Positions 7,975-16,842 of a stretch of 64,000 nt of DNA are shown one piece after another. A program made the position numbers and the translations under genes. The notes below the pieces were generated by a model. The model was not told the origin of the DNA. It did not search any database and saw nothing but the letters and a program-made list of their open reading frames with translations. The DNA comes from Mycobacterium sp. DL99 (GTDB taxonomy: Bacteria; Actinomycetota; Actinomycetes; Mycobacteriales; Mycobacteriaceae): NCBI RefSeq assembly GCF_004762045.1, contig NZ_SJOM01000007.1, positions 5,915,565-5,979,564 on the forward strand, written 5' to 3'. Within the stretch, counting starts at the first letter, position 1, and the number at the start of each line of letters is the position of its first letter.

Positions 7975-9308
7975 CCCGATCGAAGAAAGCAGCGAAGAAA
8001 TTGGCACCCCCGCCCGTTATCGACCCGTATCTGCCGCGCAACGGCAATTTCGGGTACCGGGTGTCGCGCTACGAACTCGACCTCGAGTACAAGGTGGCGA
8101 TCAACCGGCTGGCCGGGACAGCCACGATCACCGCGGTCACCCTGGCCGCGCTGCGCACCTTCACCCTCGACCTGTCCGACGCCCTGACGGTGTCGCGGGT
8201 GTCGGTGAACGGCCGCCGTCCGACCCAGTACCGATGTTCTGGCGGGAAGCTGTCGGTCACCCTGTCCTCGGCGTTACCGGCCGGGGCCGCGATGACCATC
8301 GTCGTCCGCTACAGCGGAACCCCGCGCCCCATCGCAACATATTGGGGTGACGTCGGTTTCGAGGAACTGTCGAACGGGGCCCTGGTGGCCGGCCAGCCCA
8401 ACGGGGCGGCCTCCTGGTTCCCGTGCGACGACCACCCCAGCTCGAAGGCCAGTTACCGGATCCAGATCAGCACCGACAGCCCGTACTACGCCCTGGCCAA
8501 CGGTGAACTGATCTCCCGCAAGGCCCGCGCCGGGCACACCGTGTGGACCTACGAGCAGGCCGAGCCGACGTCGAGCTACCTGATCACCCTGCAGATCGGC
8601 CAGTACGAGAGCCAACGGCTGACCAAGACGCCGGTACCGATGCACGCGGTGCTGCCCGCTCGGTTGCGGCGCGAGTTCGACCACGACTTCGAGCACCAAC
8701 CGCAGATGATGAAGTTGTTCATCAAGCTGTTCGGCCCGTATCCACTGGCCAGCGGCTACACCGTGGTGGTCACCGACGACGATCTCGAGATCCCGCTCGA
8801 AGCCCAGGGCATCTCGATCTTCGGGGCCAACCACTGCGACGGGCACCGCGGCGCCGAACGGCTCATCGCCCACGAACTGGCCCACCAGTGGTTCGGCAAC
8901 TCGGTCACGGCGCGACGCTGGCGCGACATCTGGCTGCACGAGGGATTCGCCTGCTACGCGGAGTGGCTGTGGTCCGAGCACAGCGGCGGCCACACCGCCG
9001 CCGAGTGGGCCGAGCACTACCACGAGCGGCTGCGCGACAAGCCCCAGGACATTCTGCTGTCCGATCCCGGGCCCGAGGACATGTTCGACGACCGTATCTA
9101 CAAGCGCGGCGCACTGACCCTGCACGCGCTACGCACTCTGATCGGCGACCGGAATTTCTTTGCGCTGCTGAGGGATTGGACAGCCCGCTACCGACACAGC
9201 ACGGCGTTTACCGACGATTTCACCGGGCTGGCCGCCGGCTACACCGACGAGCCACTGCAATCGCTGTGGCAGGCCTGGTTGTACTCCAAAGAGCTGCCGG
9301 ACCTGTGA
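7971..9308 (+). CDS. M1 family zinc metallopeptidase
   Basis: A 445-residue gluzincin with the zinc site HELAH (residues 301-305) and the third ligand Glu324 in LHEGFACYAE, giving HEXXH-x18-E. A family Tyr-containing stretch RIYKRGALTLHAL follows. The usual exopeptidase GAMEN motif is replaced by LEAQG, so substrate N-terminus recognition may differ from classic aminopeptidases. There is no signal peptide; the N-terminus is Lys-rich and polar, suggesting cytoplasmic location. The GTG start overlaps the synthetase stop, so the two are translationally coupled. Known epsilon-poly-lysine producers carry a zinc aminopeptidase that degrades the polymer next to the synthetase, and this gene could have that role (inference). 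The C-terminal ERAP-like domain of longer M1 enzymes is missing. Confidence 0.9.
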   Translation: MTRSKKAAKKLAPPPVIDPYLPRNGNFGYRVSRYELDLEYKVAINRLAGTATITAVTLAALRTFTLDLSDALTVSRVSVNGRRPTQYRCSGGKLSVTLSSALPAGAAMTIVVRYSGTPRPIATYWGDVGFEELSNGALVAGQPNGAASWFPCDDHPSSKASYRIQISTDSPYYALANGELISRKARAGHTVWTYEQAEPTSSYLITLQIGQYESQRLTKTPVPMHAVLPARLRREFDHDFEHQPQMMKLFIKLFGPYPLASGYTVVVTDDDLEIPLEAQGISIFGANHCDGHRGAERLIAHELAHQWFGNSVTARRWRDIWLHEGFACYAEWLWSEHSGGHTAAEWAEHYHERLRDKPQDILLSDPGPEDMFDDRIYKRGALTLHALRTLIGDRNFFALLRDWTARYRHSTAFTDDFTGLAAGYTDEPLQSLWQAWLYSKELPDL

Positions 9309-10555
9309 CCGATGCCGGCGGCGCACCCGCACCCGGACCGGTCACGCGCAGCAGCGTCGCCCGCGTCGGCGCGGCGACGGCGCTCAGTGCGCTGTGCGGC
9401 TACGCCGTGCTGTACCTGGCCGCGCGCGATCTCGAGCCCGCCGGCTTCTCGGTCTTCAGCGTGTTCTGGGGTGCGTTCGGCCTGGTGACCGGGGCTGCCA
9501 ACGGTCTGCTGCAGGAGGCCACCCGCGAGGTGCGCTCGTCTCGGCACCGCGACCTCAGCGGCGGGCCGACCACCCACCCGATGCGGATCGCCGCCCTGGT
9601 CGGCATCGTCGCGGCCCTGGTGATCGCGGCCAGCTCACCGCTGTGGAGCGGGCACGTGTTCGCCGAGTCGCGCGCGCTGAGCGTCGTGCTGCTCAGCGTC
9701 GGGCTGGCCGGATTCTGTCTGCACGCCACGCTGCTCGGCATGCTCGCCGGGGTGAACCGCTGGACCGAGTACGGGGCCCTGATGGTCACCGACGCCGGAA
9801 TCCGGGTGGCCGTGGCCGCGGCGACGTTCGTGCTCGGCTGGGGGTTGGCCGGGTTCCTGTGGGCCACCGTGGCCGGAGCGGTGGCCTGGCTGATCATGCT
9901 GATCGCCGCGCCGGCGGCGCGCCTGGCGGCCGGGCTGCTCACCGCGGGCAGCCCGTCGACATTCCTACGCGGGGCCGCACACTCGATCGCCGCGGCCGGC
10001 GCCAGCGCGATCCTGGTGATGGGCTTCCCGGTGCTGCTCAAGGCCACTTCGGGGGATCTGGGCGCGGCCGGCGGTGTGGTGATCCTCGCCGTGACGCTGA
10101 CCCGCGCCCCGCTGTTGGTTCCGCTCACCGCGATGCAGGGCAATCTGATCGCACACTTCGTCGACCAGCGCGACAAACGGCTGCGGGCACTGTTGGCGCC
10201 GGCGGCCGCGGTAGCCGCACTGGGTGCGGTGGGCGTGGCCGCGGCCGGGCTGCTCGGCCCCTGGCTGCTGCGAGTCGGGTTCGGCGACGAGTACCGCGCC
10301 GGCGGCGCCCTGCTGGCTTGGCTGACCGCGGCCGCCGTCGCCATCGCGATGCTAACGCTGACCGGCGCCGCTACCGTCGCAGCCGCCCTGCACCGGGCCT
10401 ACGCACTGGGCTGGATCCTCGCCACGGTCGCAGCGGTGGCACTGCTGTTGCTACCGGTGGGGCTGGAGACTCGGACCATCGTCGCGCTGCTGTGCGGACC
10501 GCTGGTAGGAATCGCTGTTCACCTGGTCGCGCTGGCCAAGCTGGCAATGCAGTGA
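9305..10555 (+). CDS. Flippase-like polytopic membrane protein (Rv3630 type)
   Basis: A 416-residue protein with about twelve hydrophobic segments spread over its length and short charged loops, the appearance of MOP/Wzx-type lipid-linked sugar flippases. No catalytic motif is visible. The GTG start overlaps the M1 peptidase stop by GTGA, so all three upstream genes are coupled. Downstream lie a polyprenyl-phosphate sugar synthase and its partner, the order of Rv3630-Rv3631-Rv3632. Its ancestral job is therefore probably to flip a polyprenyl-phosphate-linked sugar to the periplasmic face. Coupling to the synthetase module leaves export of that product as an alternative. Function is inferred from topology and context. 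Confidence 0.8.
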   Translation: MTDAGGAPAPGPVTRSSVARVGAATALSALCGYAVLYLAARDLEPAGFSVFSVFWGAFGLVTGAANGLLQEATREVRSSRHRDLSGGPTTHPMRIAALVGIVAALVIAASSPLWSGHVFAESRALSVVLLSVGLAGFCLHATLLGMLAGVNRWTEYGALMVTDAGIRVAVAAATFVLGWGLAGFLWATVAGAVAWLIMLIAAPAARLAAGLLTAGSPSTFLRGAAHSIAAAGASAILVMGFPVLLKATSGDLGAAGGVVILAVTLTRAPLLVPLTAMQGNLIAHFVDQRDKRLRALLAPAAAVAALGAVGVAAAGLLGPWLLRVGFGDEYRAGGALLAWLTAAAVAIAMLTLTGAATVAAALHRAYALGWILATVAAVALLLLPVGLETRTIVALLCGPLVGIAVHLVALAKLAMQ

Positions 10556-10579
10556 CCGTGTAGTTTGGTGCCCATCGAC

Positions 10580-11266
10580 ATGCGCTTTCACGACGTTTGG
10601 ATCATCATCCCCGCCTTTAACGAGGCGAGCATCATCGGCGACGTCATCTCCGACGTGCGCTCCGTTTTTCCTAACGTGGTGTGCGTCGACGACGGCAGTC
10701 GCGACGACACCGCCGATATGGCGTTCGCCGCCGGCGCACACGTGGTCCCCCATCCGGTGAACCTCGGTCAGGGCGCGGCCATTCAGACCGGGGTCGAGTA
10801 CGCCCGCAGCCGTCCGGGTGCCCGGGTCTTCGCCACCTTCGACGCGGACGGGCAGCACCAGGTCAAAGATGTGATCCGGATGATCGATCGGCTCGATACC
10901 GACAACGCCGATCTCGTGGTGGGCACCAGGTTTGCCGGCACGGTCACCCACGTCCCGCCGGTCAAACGCGTCATCCTGCGCGCCGCGGCGTTTCTCAGCC
11001 CGCAGAGCCGCAGCCTCGGCCTCACCGACGCACACAACGGACTGCGGGTGTTCAACAAGACTGTCGCCGATGCACTCAACCTGACCATGAACGGCATGAG
11101 CCATGCCGGCGAGTTCATCGCACTGGCAGCCGAAAACCATTGGCGGGTGGCCGAGGAACCGGTCGAGATTCTCTACACCGACTACTCGAAGTCGAAGGGA
11201 CAGCCGCTGCTGAACGGCGTCAACATCGTCTTCGACGGACTGCTACGCAGGAGGATGTCCCGGTGA
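10580..11266 (+). CDS. GT2 glycosyltransferase, PpgS-like (polyprenyl-phospho-N-acetylgalactosaminyl synthase)
   Basis: A 228-residue family 2 glycosyltransferase: IIPAFNEASIIGDVI at the N-terminus, VDDGSRDDT, NLGQGAAIQTG and the metal-binding DADGQH. It resembles dolichol-phosphate mannose synthases, which transfer a sugar from a nucleotide to polyprenyl phosphate at the cytoplasmic membrane face. By position it matches Rv3631 (PpgS), which makes the polyprenyl-phosphate donor for galactosamine on mycobacterial arabinogalactan. I chose ATG 10580; in-frame GTG 10568 and TTG 10565 are alternatives. A -10-like TAGTTT (10561-10566) lies just upstream. The stop overlaps the DUF2304 start (GTGA). 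Confidence 0.85.
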   Translation: MRFHDVWIIIPAFNEASIIGDVISDVRSVFPNVVCVDDGSRDDTADMAFAAGAHVVPHPVNLGQGAAIQTGVEYARSRPGARVFATFDADGQHQVKDVIRMIDRLDTDNADLVVGTRFAGTVTHVPPVKRVILRAAAFLSPQSRSLGLTDAHNGLRVFNKTVADALNLTMNGMSHAGEFIALAAENHWRVAEEPVEILYTDYSKSKGQPLLNGVNIVFDGLLRRRMSR

Positions 11267-11604
11267 ACTGGATTCAGGCCCTGCTGATCGTCTCGGTGCT
11301 GGCGCTGTTGGCCTACCTTCTGGGATCTCGACGCAGCGCACGGTCCAAAGCCTGGGTCAAGGTCGGCTTCGTGCTGTTCGTGGGCGCGGGCATCTACGCC
11401 ATCCTTCGGCCCGACGACACCACGGTCCTCGCGAATTGGCTTGGCGTGAAACGCGGTACGGACCTCATGGAGTACGTGCTGATCATCGCGTTCGTGTTTG
11501 TCACGCTGTCGACATACCTGCGCTTCAAGGACATCGAGCTGCGCTACGCCCGGCTGGCCCGGTCCGTGGCTCTGCAGAACGTACGGGTGCCGGAAGATAC
11601 CTAG
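11263..11604 (+). CDS. DUF2304 small membrane protein (Rv3632 type, glycosyltransferase partner)
   Basis: A 113-residue protein with three predicted membrane helices and a positively charged RRSARSK loop, ending in a helical YLRFKDIELRYARLARSVAL tail. This is the DUF2304 pattern. The M. tuberculosis homologue is reported to boost activity of the adjacent PpgS enzyme, probably by anchoring it at the membrane. The GTG start overlaps the glycosyltransferase stop by four bases, consistent with a fixed-ratio pair. Its stop overlaps the convergent TetR gene's stop. Confidence 0.85.
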   Translation: MNWIQALLIVSVLALLAYLLGSRRSARSKAWVKVGFVLFVGAGIYAILRPDDTTVLANWLGVKRGTDLMEYVLIIAFVFVTLSTYLRFKDIELRYARLARSVALQNVRVPEDT

Positions 11605-12182
11605 CGGCTCAGCAACGCCGCCAACATTTCGATCCTGGCATCCTCCAGCTCGGGCATCGGCAGAACGCGCCGCACCATGGCGGCCCCGTCGAATGTGTTG
11701 ATCACGATGGTCAGGATTACGGCGAAAACATCCTCGGGGAACTGATCCATCCCGGGCGCGCCCTTGGCAATTTCGTAGATGCTGGCGATGTACTCGGCAA
11801 GCACGGTCTGCAATGCGGCCCTGAGCTTTTCGTCGGTGCGCGCCGCCGTGAGCAGCTCATGCCACACGGTGTTGGTGTCGCTACCCGCGATGTCGCGCAG
11901 GATCCTCAACTGCGCCGGCAACGGCGGCTGCTCGGCGGCGATGTCCGCGCCCAACTTGCTGCCCAGCTCCAGCTGACGCCGTGCCACCTCACGGGCCGTG
12001 GCCGCCATGAAGTCGCTCATGGTGGGGAAATGCCGGAACAGCGCACCGTCGGAAACCTTGGCCCGCTTGGCGATCACCGCTGCCGAGGCCTTGGCATAGC
12101 CGACCTCGATGATGGTGTCGATGGCGGCGTCGAGTAGTCGTGCGACGGTTTCCTCGCGGCGCTGCTGCTGGGTTCTGGCCAT
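11601..12182 (-). CDS. TetR family transcriptional regulator
   Basis: A 193-residue TetR repressor. The N-terminal helix-turn-helix reads VARLLDAAIDTIIEVGYAKASAAVI followed by the recognition region VSDGALFRHFPTMSDFM (residues about 12-60). The C-terminal region would bind a small hydrophobic ligand. It starts one base after the stop of the amidohydrolase gene on the same strand, so the two are probably one operon and the regulator may control that enzyme. The ligand is unknown. Confidence 0.9.
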   Translation of the reverse strand: MARTQQQRREETVARLLDAAIDTIIEVGYAKASAAVIAKRAKVSDGALFRHFPTMSDFMAATAREVARRQLELGSKLGADIAAEQPPLPAQLRILRDIAGSDTNTVWHELLTAARTDEKLRAALQTVLAEYIASIYEIAKGAPGMDQFPEDVFAVILTIVINTFDGAAMVRRVLPMPELEDARIEMLAALLSR

Positions 12183-12183
12183 G

Positions 12184-13965
12184 TCAGACCGGCGTATGGT
12201 CCAGGTGCTTGGTTCCCGCCCGAAGGTAGTGGCCCGATTTCACCGACTCACCGTAGCCGTCGCGGAACTGGCCGTTGCGGAACACCACCTGCCCGTTGAC
12301 GGCGGTGGCGACGACGGCGTCGTCGTTGCGGTTCACCATGCGGCTCAGCCCGCCGTAGAACGGGACCGACTCCTCGTGGTACGCCTCCACCGAGTCGTTC
12401 AGGCCGGCCGGATCGATGACCACGAAATCGGCCCGGTCACCTTGGCGCAGCGTGCCGGCCGACACGCCGAACCAGTCGGCCACCTCGGCGGTCAGCCGGT
12501 GGACGGCGTGCTCGGTGGACATGAACGGCCTGCCGCCGAGCTGTGCGTCGCGCACCCGCTTGAGCAGCTTCACCGGGTAGTTGTAGAACGCCATGTTGCG
12601 CAGGTGCGCACCGGCATCCGAGAAGCCCATGTGCACCGAGGGATCCGTCGCCAGCCGGTCGAGGTACTTGGGGCGGTTGTTGGCCACGATGGTGGTCCAT
12701 CGAACGTTGCGCTCACCGTTGTCGACCAGCACGTCGAGGAAGGCGTCGAGGGGGTGGATGCCGCGCTCGTCGGCGATCTGGCCGAAGCTCTTGCCGATCA
12801 GCGTCTTGTCGGGGCATTCGACGATGGTGGCGTCATGGAAGTCGCGGTGCCACAGGGTCGGTCCGAGCACGCGGCGGTCGAACGACTTCCGGAACCGGCG
12901 GCGGTACTCAGGATCGGCGAGCAGCTTGTTGCGCTCGATCTGATCCTTGAGGTGCAACGCCGCAGTACCGGCGCCGAACTCCTCGAAGACCGGCAGATCG
13001 ATTCCGTCCGAATACAATTCGAACGGCACGGGCAGATGCTGGAATCGCACCTTGGCGCCCAGGAGCCGGTTGAGCAGCCGGATGCCCGGCCCCAGCACGT
13101 GCACCGCGACGGGCGCGGACTTGGCATCAGCCGAGACCAGCAGGCTCATCCGGACACCCTGACGCCGACCAAACAGGCCGCTGCTCTCCAGGAAGAAGTT
13201 CAGTGCCTCATAGGCTTTGGCCGTACTCGGCGCGCTCTGCAGCATCCGTCCGCGCTTGCGCAGCACCTTGATCAGGCGCCGGCGCTCACGCCAGGTCGCG
13301 AACGTCGATGGCAGTGCACGGGACCGGAACCGGTCCCCGTCGAGCTTGTCGATCGCCGCGTCCATCCCGGACATACCGAGCATGCCCGCTTCGAGGGCCT
13401 CGTCGAGCTTGGCCGCCATGGTTTCCAGCTCGGCGTCGGTCGGAGTGACCCCGCGGGTGGTGGCCCGGTCCAGCCCCAGCACCGAGGCCCGCAGGTCCGA
13501 ATGCCCCAGCAGCGACGCGATATTCGGGCCGAGCGGCAACTCGTCGATGACCTTCACGTACTCGGCGGGACCCGACCAGGTCTTGTGTTGCTGCAGGGCG
13601 CCCAGCACGAACTGACGCGGGACCGCCTCGACGCGGCTGAACAGGTCGGCAGCGTCCTCGGTGTCGGCGTAGACGGTGGACAACGAGCACATGCCCAGCA
13701 GCACCGTGGTCACGCCGTGGCGCACCGACTCCCGCAGGCCCGGATCGAGCAGGACCTCGGCGTCATAGTGCGTGTGCACGTCGACGAAGCCGGGCAGCAC
13801 CCACTTGCCGCCGGCGTCGATGACGTCCGGACAGTCGGACTCATCGAGCGGGGTGGCCGATACCGCGGCCACTACCCCGTCACGAATCCCCAGCGTACGA
13901 ACCTGCGGCGGGGCGCCGGTGCCGTCGAACCACAGGCCGTTGCGAACGATGACGTCGTAGGACAT
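12184..13965 (-). CDS. Amidohydrolase family protein (N-acyl-D-amino-acid deacylase-like)
   Basis: A 593-residue metal-dependent hydrolase of the amidohydrolase superfamily (Amidohydro_3 / D-aminoacylase group). It has the N-terminal IVRNGLWFDGTG and a composite beta-sandwich, the metal motif FVDVHTHYDAE near residue 65, GHSDLR near 155, and a late SDAGAH segment providing the catalytic Asp. The end returns to the sandwich (VFRNGQFRDGYG). Family members remove acyl groups from D-amino acids or hydrolyse cyclic amides; the substrate here is not fixed. Length is larger than the roughly 480 of classic D-aminoacylases, with an insert in the middle (about 225-330). Followed one base later by a TetR gene. 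Confidence 0.85.
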   Translation of the reverse strand: MSYDVIVRNGLWFDGTGAPPQVRTLGIRDGVVAAVSATPLDESDCPDVIDAGGKWVLPGFVDVHTHYDAEVLLDPGLRESVRHGVTTVLLGMCSLSTVYADTEDAADLFSRVEAVPRQFVLGALQQHKTWSGPAEYVKVIDELPLGPNIASLLGHSDLRASVLGLDRATTRGVTPTDAELETMAAKLDEALEAGMLGMSGMDAAIDKLDGDRFRSRALPSTFATWRERRRLIKVLRKRGRMLQSAPSTAKAYEALNFFLESSGLFGRRQGVRMSLLVSADAKSAPVAVHVLGPGIRLLNRLLGAKVRFQHLPVPFELYSDGIDLPVFEEFGAGTAALHLKDQIERNKLLADPEYRRRFRKSFDRRVLGPTLWHRDFHDATIVECPDKTLIGKSFGQIADERGIHPLDAFLDVLVDNGERNVRWTTIVANNRPKYLDRLATDPSVHMGFSDAGAHLRNMAFYNYPVKLLKRVRDAQLGGRPFMSTEHAVHRLTAEVADWFGVSAGTLRQGDRADFVVIDPAGLNDSVEAYHEESVPFYGGLSRMVNRNDDAVVATAVNGQVVFRNGQFRDGYGESVKSGHYLRAGTKHLDHTPV

Positions 13966-14004
13966 GACGCAACGCTAAACGAGAAAGTGAGTACTCACAA
14001 TCTT

Positions 14005-14946
14005 TTAGTGGGAATTACCCCGGAAGAATTCGACCGTCCTGGGGATACCCGCGGCCAGATCCACCTGCGGCCGCCAGCCCAGCACGTCGCGGGCCCGGCT
14101 GATGTCGAGCTGGGAACGACGCAGGTCACCGAGCCGCGGCGGGTGCATCTCCGGTTCGTCGGCGGCACCGACAGCCAGCGCGATCGCAGTGTGCATCTCG
14201 CGGGTCGATGTCTCCACCCCGGTACCGACGTTGAACCGTTGACCGCCGCCGTCCGGTCCGGACGCCTTGACGAAGGCGTCGACCACGTCGTCGACGTACA
14301 CATAGTCGCGGGTGTCGGAGCCGTCGCCGAAAATCTTGGTGGGCCGCCCGGCCAGCAGCGCCTGAGCGAAGATCGCCACCACACCGGCCTCACCGTGCGG
14401 GTCCTGACGCGGACCGTAGACGTTGGCCGGCGCGATGTGCGAGCAATCCAGGTTGTACAGATTGCGGAACATGTTGAAGTAGACCTCGCCGGCCACCTTG
14501 CTCGCCGCATACGGCGAAGCCGGATTCGTCGGGGTGTCCTCACTGGTCGGATAGGACGGCGGGGTGCCGTACACCGAACCGCCGGAGGAGGTATGCACCA
14601 CCTTGCGCACACCGGACTGACGGGCCGCCTCAGCCAGACGCACCACGCCCACCACGTTCACCGTGGAGTCCAGTTGCGGATCGTCCACCGAACGCTTCAC
14701 CGAGATCTGGGCGGCCAGGTGGAAGACCACCTCGGGCTGGGTGTCCTTGAACAAGCCCAGCAGATCGGCGTCGACGATGTCGGCCTTGACGAACTCGAAG
14801 TTGTCGCTGTTGTCGGCGCTGCTCAGGTTCTCTGCCCGCCCCGAGCTCAGGTCATCGAGCCCGACGACGCTGTGCCCGTCCGCCAGCAGGCGGTCAACCA
14901 GCGTCGATCCGATGAAACCTGCCGCTCCTGTCACCAGTGTTCGCAC
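14005..14946 (-). CDS. galE: UDP-glucose 4-epimerase
   Basis: A 313-residue extended SDR. It has VTGAAGFIGSTLVD at the N-terminus (NAD binding), the catalytic Ser in HTSSGGSVYG, and YAASKVAGE (YxxxK). It interconverts UDP-glucose and UDP-galactose, feeding galactan of the mycobacterial cell wall, and perhaps the GalNAc donor used by the PpgS-like enzyme nearby. The start is the GTG at 14946 (VRTLVTGAAG); longer in-frame readings upstream overlap the divergent membrane-protein gene. The position matches galE1 (Rv3634c). The starts of galE and the neighbour are only 56 bases apart, so their promoters must overlap. Confidence 0.93.
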   Translation of the reverse strand: MRTLVTGAAGFIGSTLVDRLLADGHSVVGLDDLSSGRAENLSSADNSDNFEFVKADIVDADLLGLFKDTQPEVVFHLAAQISVKRSVDDPQLDSTVNVVGVVRLAEAARQSGVRKVVHTSSGGSVYGTPPSYPTSEDTPTNPASPYAASKVAGEVYFNMFRNLYNLDCSHIAPANVYGPRQDPHGEAGVVAIFAQALLAGRPTKIFGDGSDTRDYVYVDDVVDAFVKASGPDGGGQRFNVGTGVETSTREMHTAIALAVGAADEPEMHPPRLGDLRRSQLDISRARDVLGWRPQVDLAAGIPRTVEFFRGNSH

Positions 14947-15002
14947 CGGCTCACCATACCGACGGCAAGTGTGCCCCCGCTGGGTCCGTACAGTCGGCAA
15001 GA

Positions 15003-16766
15003 GTGAACAAGGTCGCCCGCATCGCCGCTGCGCTGATCGCGCTGCACCTGGTGGTCCGGGCGATACTCGCGTTCGGGGGCTATTTCTACTGGGACGATCT
15101 GATCCTGATCGGCCGGGCCGGGACCCAGAATCTGCTGTCACCGTCCTACCTGTTCGACGATCACGACGGCCACGTCATGCCCGCGGCGTTCCTGGTGTCA
15201 GGGGCGGTCACCCGGGTGGCGCCGTTCTCCTGGGTACTCGCCGCGGTGAGTCTGGTGGTGATGCAGCTGCTGGCGTCCTTGGCGTTGCTGCGGGCGCTGT
15301 GGGTGATCCTGGGCTGGCGCCCCGTGTTGCTCGTGCCCCTGACCTTCGCGTTGTTCACGCCCTTGGCACTGCCCGGGTTCGCGTGGTGGGCGGCGGGGCT
15401 GAACACGTTGCCGATGCAGGCAGCACTGGCGTGGGTCGCTGGTGAGGCCGTACTACTGGTGCGGACCGGGTCTTCGCGGCACGCCGTCACAGGTGTGCTG
15501 GTGTTTCTCGGCGGACTGTTGTTCTTCGAGAAGGCCGCGGTGATCCCGTTCGTGGCGTTCGCAGTGGTGGCGCTGCTTGGGTACGTCACCGGGACTTTCA
15601 GCGTGCGTGAGGTGTGGCAGCGCGGCCTTCGGCTGTGGGTCGGGTCCCTGGCCCTGATCGTGGCGTGGATCGGGGTCTACCTCGTCGTCGTCGATCAGAA
15701 GCGATGGAGCTTCGACCTGACCATGACCTGGGACCTGCTGAGCCGCTCGTTCACGCACGGCATCGTGCCCGGGCTCGTGGGCGGCCCATGGTCCTGGCAG
15801 CGCTGGGCGCCCGCCTCCCCGTGGGCCACGCCGCCGGTCTCCGTGATGGTGCTGGGCTGGGTGTTTTTGGTCGTCGCGGTGGCGGTGGTGCTGGTACGCA
15901 AGACCCGCATCTGGCCGGTGCTGGTCGTGGCCCTGGGCTATGCCGTGGCCTGCCAGATCCCGATCTATCTGATGCGTTCGTCCCGGTTCACCGCGCTGGA
16001 GCTGGCACAGACGCTGCGTTATCTGCCGGACTTGGTCGTCGTGCTGGCGCTGCTCGCGGCTGTGGGATTCTGTGCGCCGAACCGAGACTCACGGTTCTCT
16101 TCCGCCCTCTCGGCCTCACGGGCACGGACTGCCGTATGTTTCAGTCTTGCAGCGCTTTTCGTGGCGAGCAGCCTGTATTCGACCTTCACCTTCCTGAAGG
16201 TGTGGCAGGACAATCCCGTGCCCGCCTACCTCAACAATGCCCGCGCATCATTGGCCTCCACCTCCTCGGCCGCTCCCCTGCTGGATCAAGAGGTCGATCC
16301 GCTGATCCTGCAGCGGGTGGCCGCTCCGGAGAACCTGGCCAGCCACATGTTCGCCCTTGCCTCTCCGCGCCCCGAGTTCGCCCCGGCAACAACCGATCTG
16401 CGGATGTTCGACCGGACCGGCACGTTGGTCGACGCCAAGGTGACCTGGGTGCGCACCATCGTCGAAGGCCCGGCGCCGAAGTGCGGATTCCTGGTGCAGC
16501 CCGACGAACCCGTCGTCATGCCGCTGGACGGTCCGTTGCTGCCTGCCGACTGGACCACCGAGATCAACTATCTGGCCAACAGCGACGGTTCCCTGACCAT
16601 GGCCCTGGCCGAGGGACCCGAGGTGAAGGTGCCGGTGCGGCCCGGCCTCAACCGCGTCTTCGTCCGACTGCCCGGCGCCGGCCAGTCCATCACCGTGCAC
16701 GCCAACACCGCCGCCCTGTCGGTCTGCATCTCCCCCGGGCCCGTCGGATTCCTGGCACCCAGCTAG
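15003..16766 (+). CDS. Large polytopic membrane protein (Rv3635 type)
   Basis: A 587-residue protein with about ten hydrophobic segments in residues 1-400 and a soluble C-terminal domain of about 190 residues with two cysteines. The first loop contains YFYWDDLILIGRAG, where an acidic pair after the first helix resembles the catalytic DD/DE of GT-C glycosyltransferases that use polyprenyl-phosphate sugars. That is a resemblance only. The start is GTG 15003; the frame is open upstream, but that overlaps galE. It is divergent from galE and corresponds to Rv3635. A role in cell-wall glycan transfer is plausible but unproven. Confidence 0.8.
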   Translation: MNKVARIAAALIALHLVVRAILAFGGYFYWDDLILIGRAGTQNLLSPSYLFDDHDGHVMPAAFLVSGAVTRVAPFSWVLAAVSLVVMQLLASLALLRALWVILGWRPVLLVPLTFALFTPLALPGFAWWAAGLNTLPMQAALAWVAGEAVLLVRTGSSRHAVTGVLVFLGGLLFFEKAAVIPFVAFAVVALLGYVTGTFSVREVWQRGLRLWVGSLALIVAWIGVYLVVVDQKRWSFDLTMTWDLLSRSFTHGIVPGLVGGPWSWQRWAPASPWATPPVSVMVLGWVFLVVAVAVVLVRKTRIWPVLVVALGYAVACQIPIYLMRSSRFTALELAQTLRYLPDLVVVLALLAAVGFCAPNRDSRFSSALSASRARTAVCFSLAALFVASSLYSTFTFLKVWQDNPVPAYLNNARASLASTSSAAPLLDQEVDPLILQRVAAPENLASHMFALASPRPEFAPATTDLRMFDRTGTLVDAKVTWVRTIVEGPAPKCGFLVQPDEPVVMPLDGPLLPADWTTEINYLANSDGSLTMALAEGPEVKVPVRPGLNRVFVRLPGAGQSITVHANTAALSVCISPGPVGFLAPS

Positions 16767-16791
16767 TTCGGGTGCTGGGATAATCAACGCT

Positions 16792-16842
16792 GACTGTCGG
16801 GATCCTGTCGAGGGGGACGATCTGTGAGCGCGCTTGATGGCT
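16792..16842 (+). repeat. Direct repeat copy A (leader and first codons of the EspA-like gene)
   Basis: A 51-base segment covering the ribosome-binding site and the first codons. It recurs as a 50-base copy at 17393-17442. The first 25 bases and last 21 bases are identical; only the short spacer before the start codon differs (5 versus 4 bases). Copy A is preceded by a -10-like GATAAT at 16779-16784; copy B is not. Confidence 0.9.

Noticed and set aside
12109..15006. Large plus-strand open frame of 965 codons opposite the amidohydrolase and galE
   Set aside because: It is the shadow of two real genes on the minus strand; its translation has no fold-like pattern and is His/Gln/Arg-rich as such shadows are.
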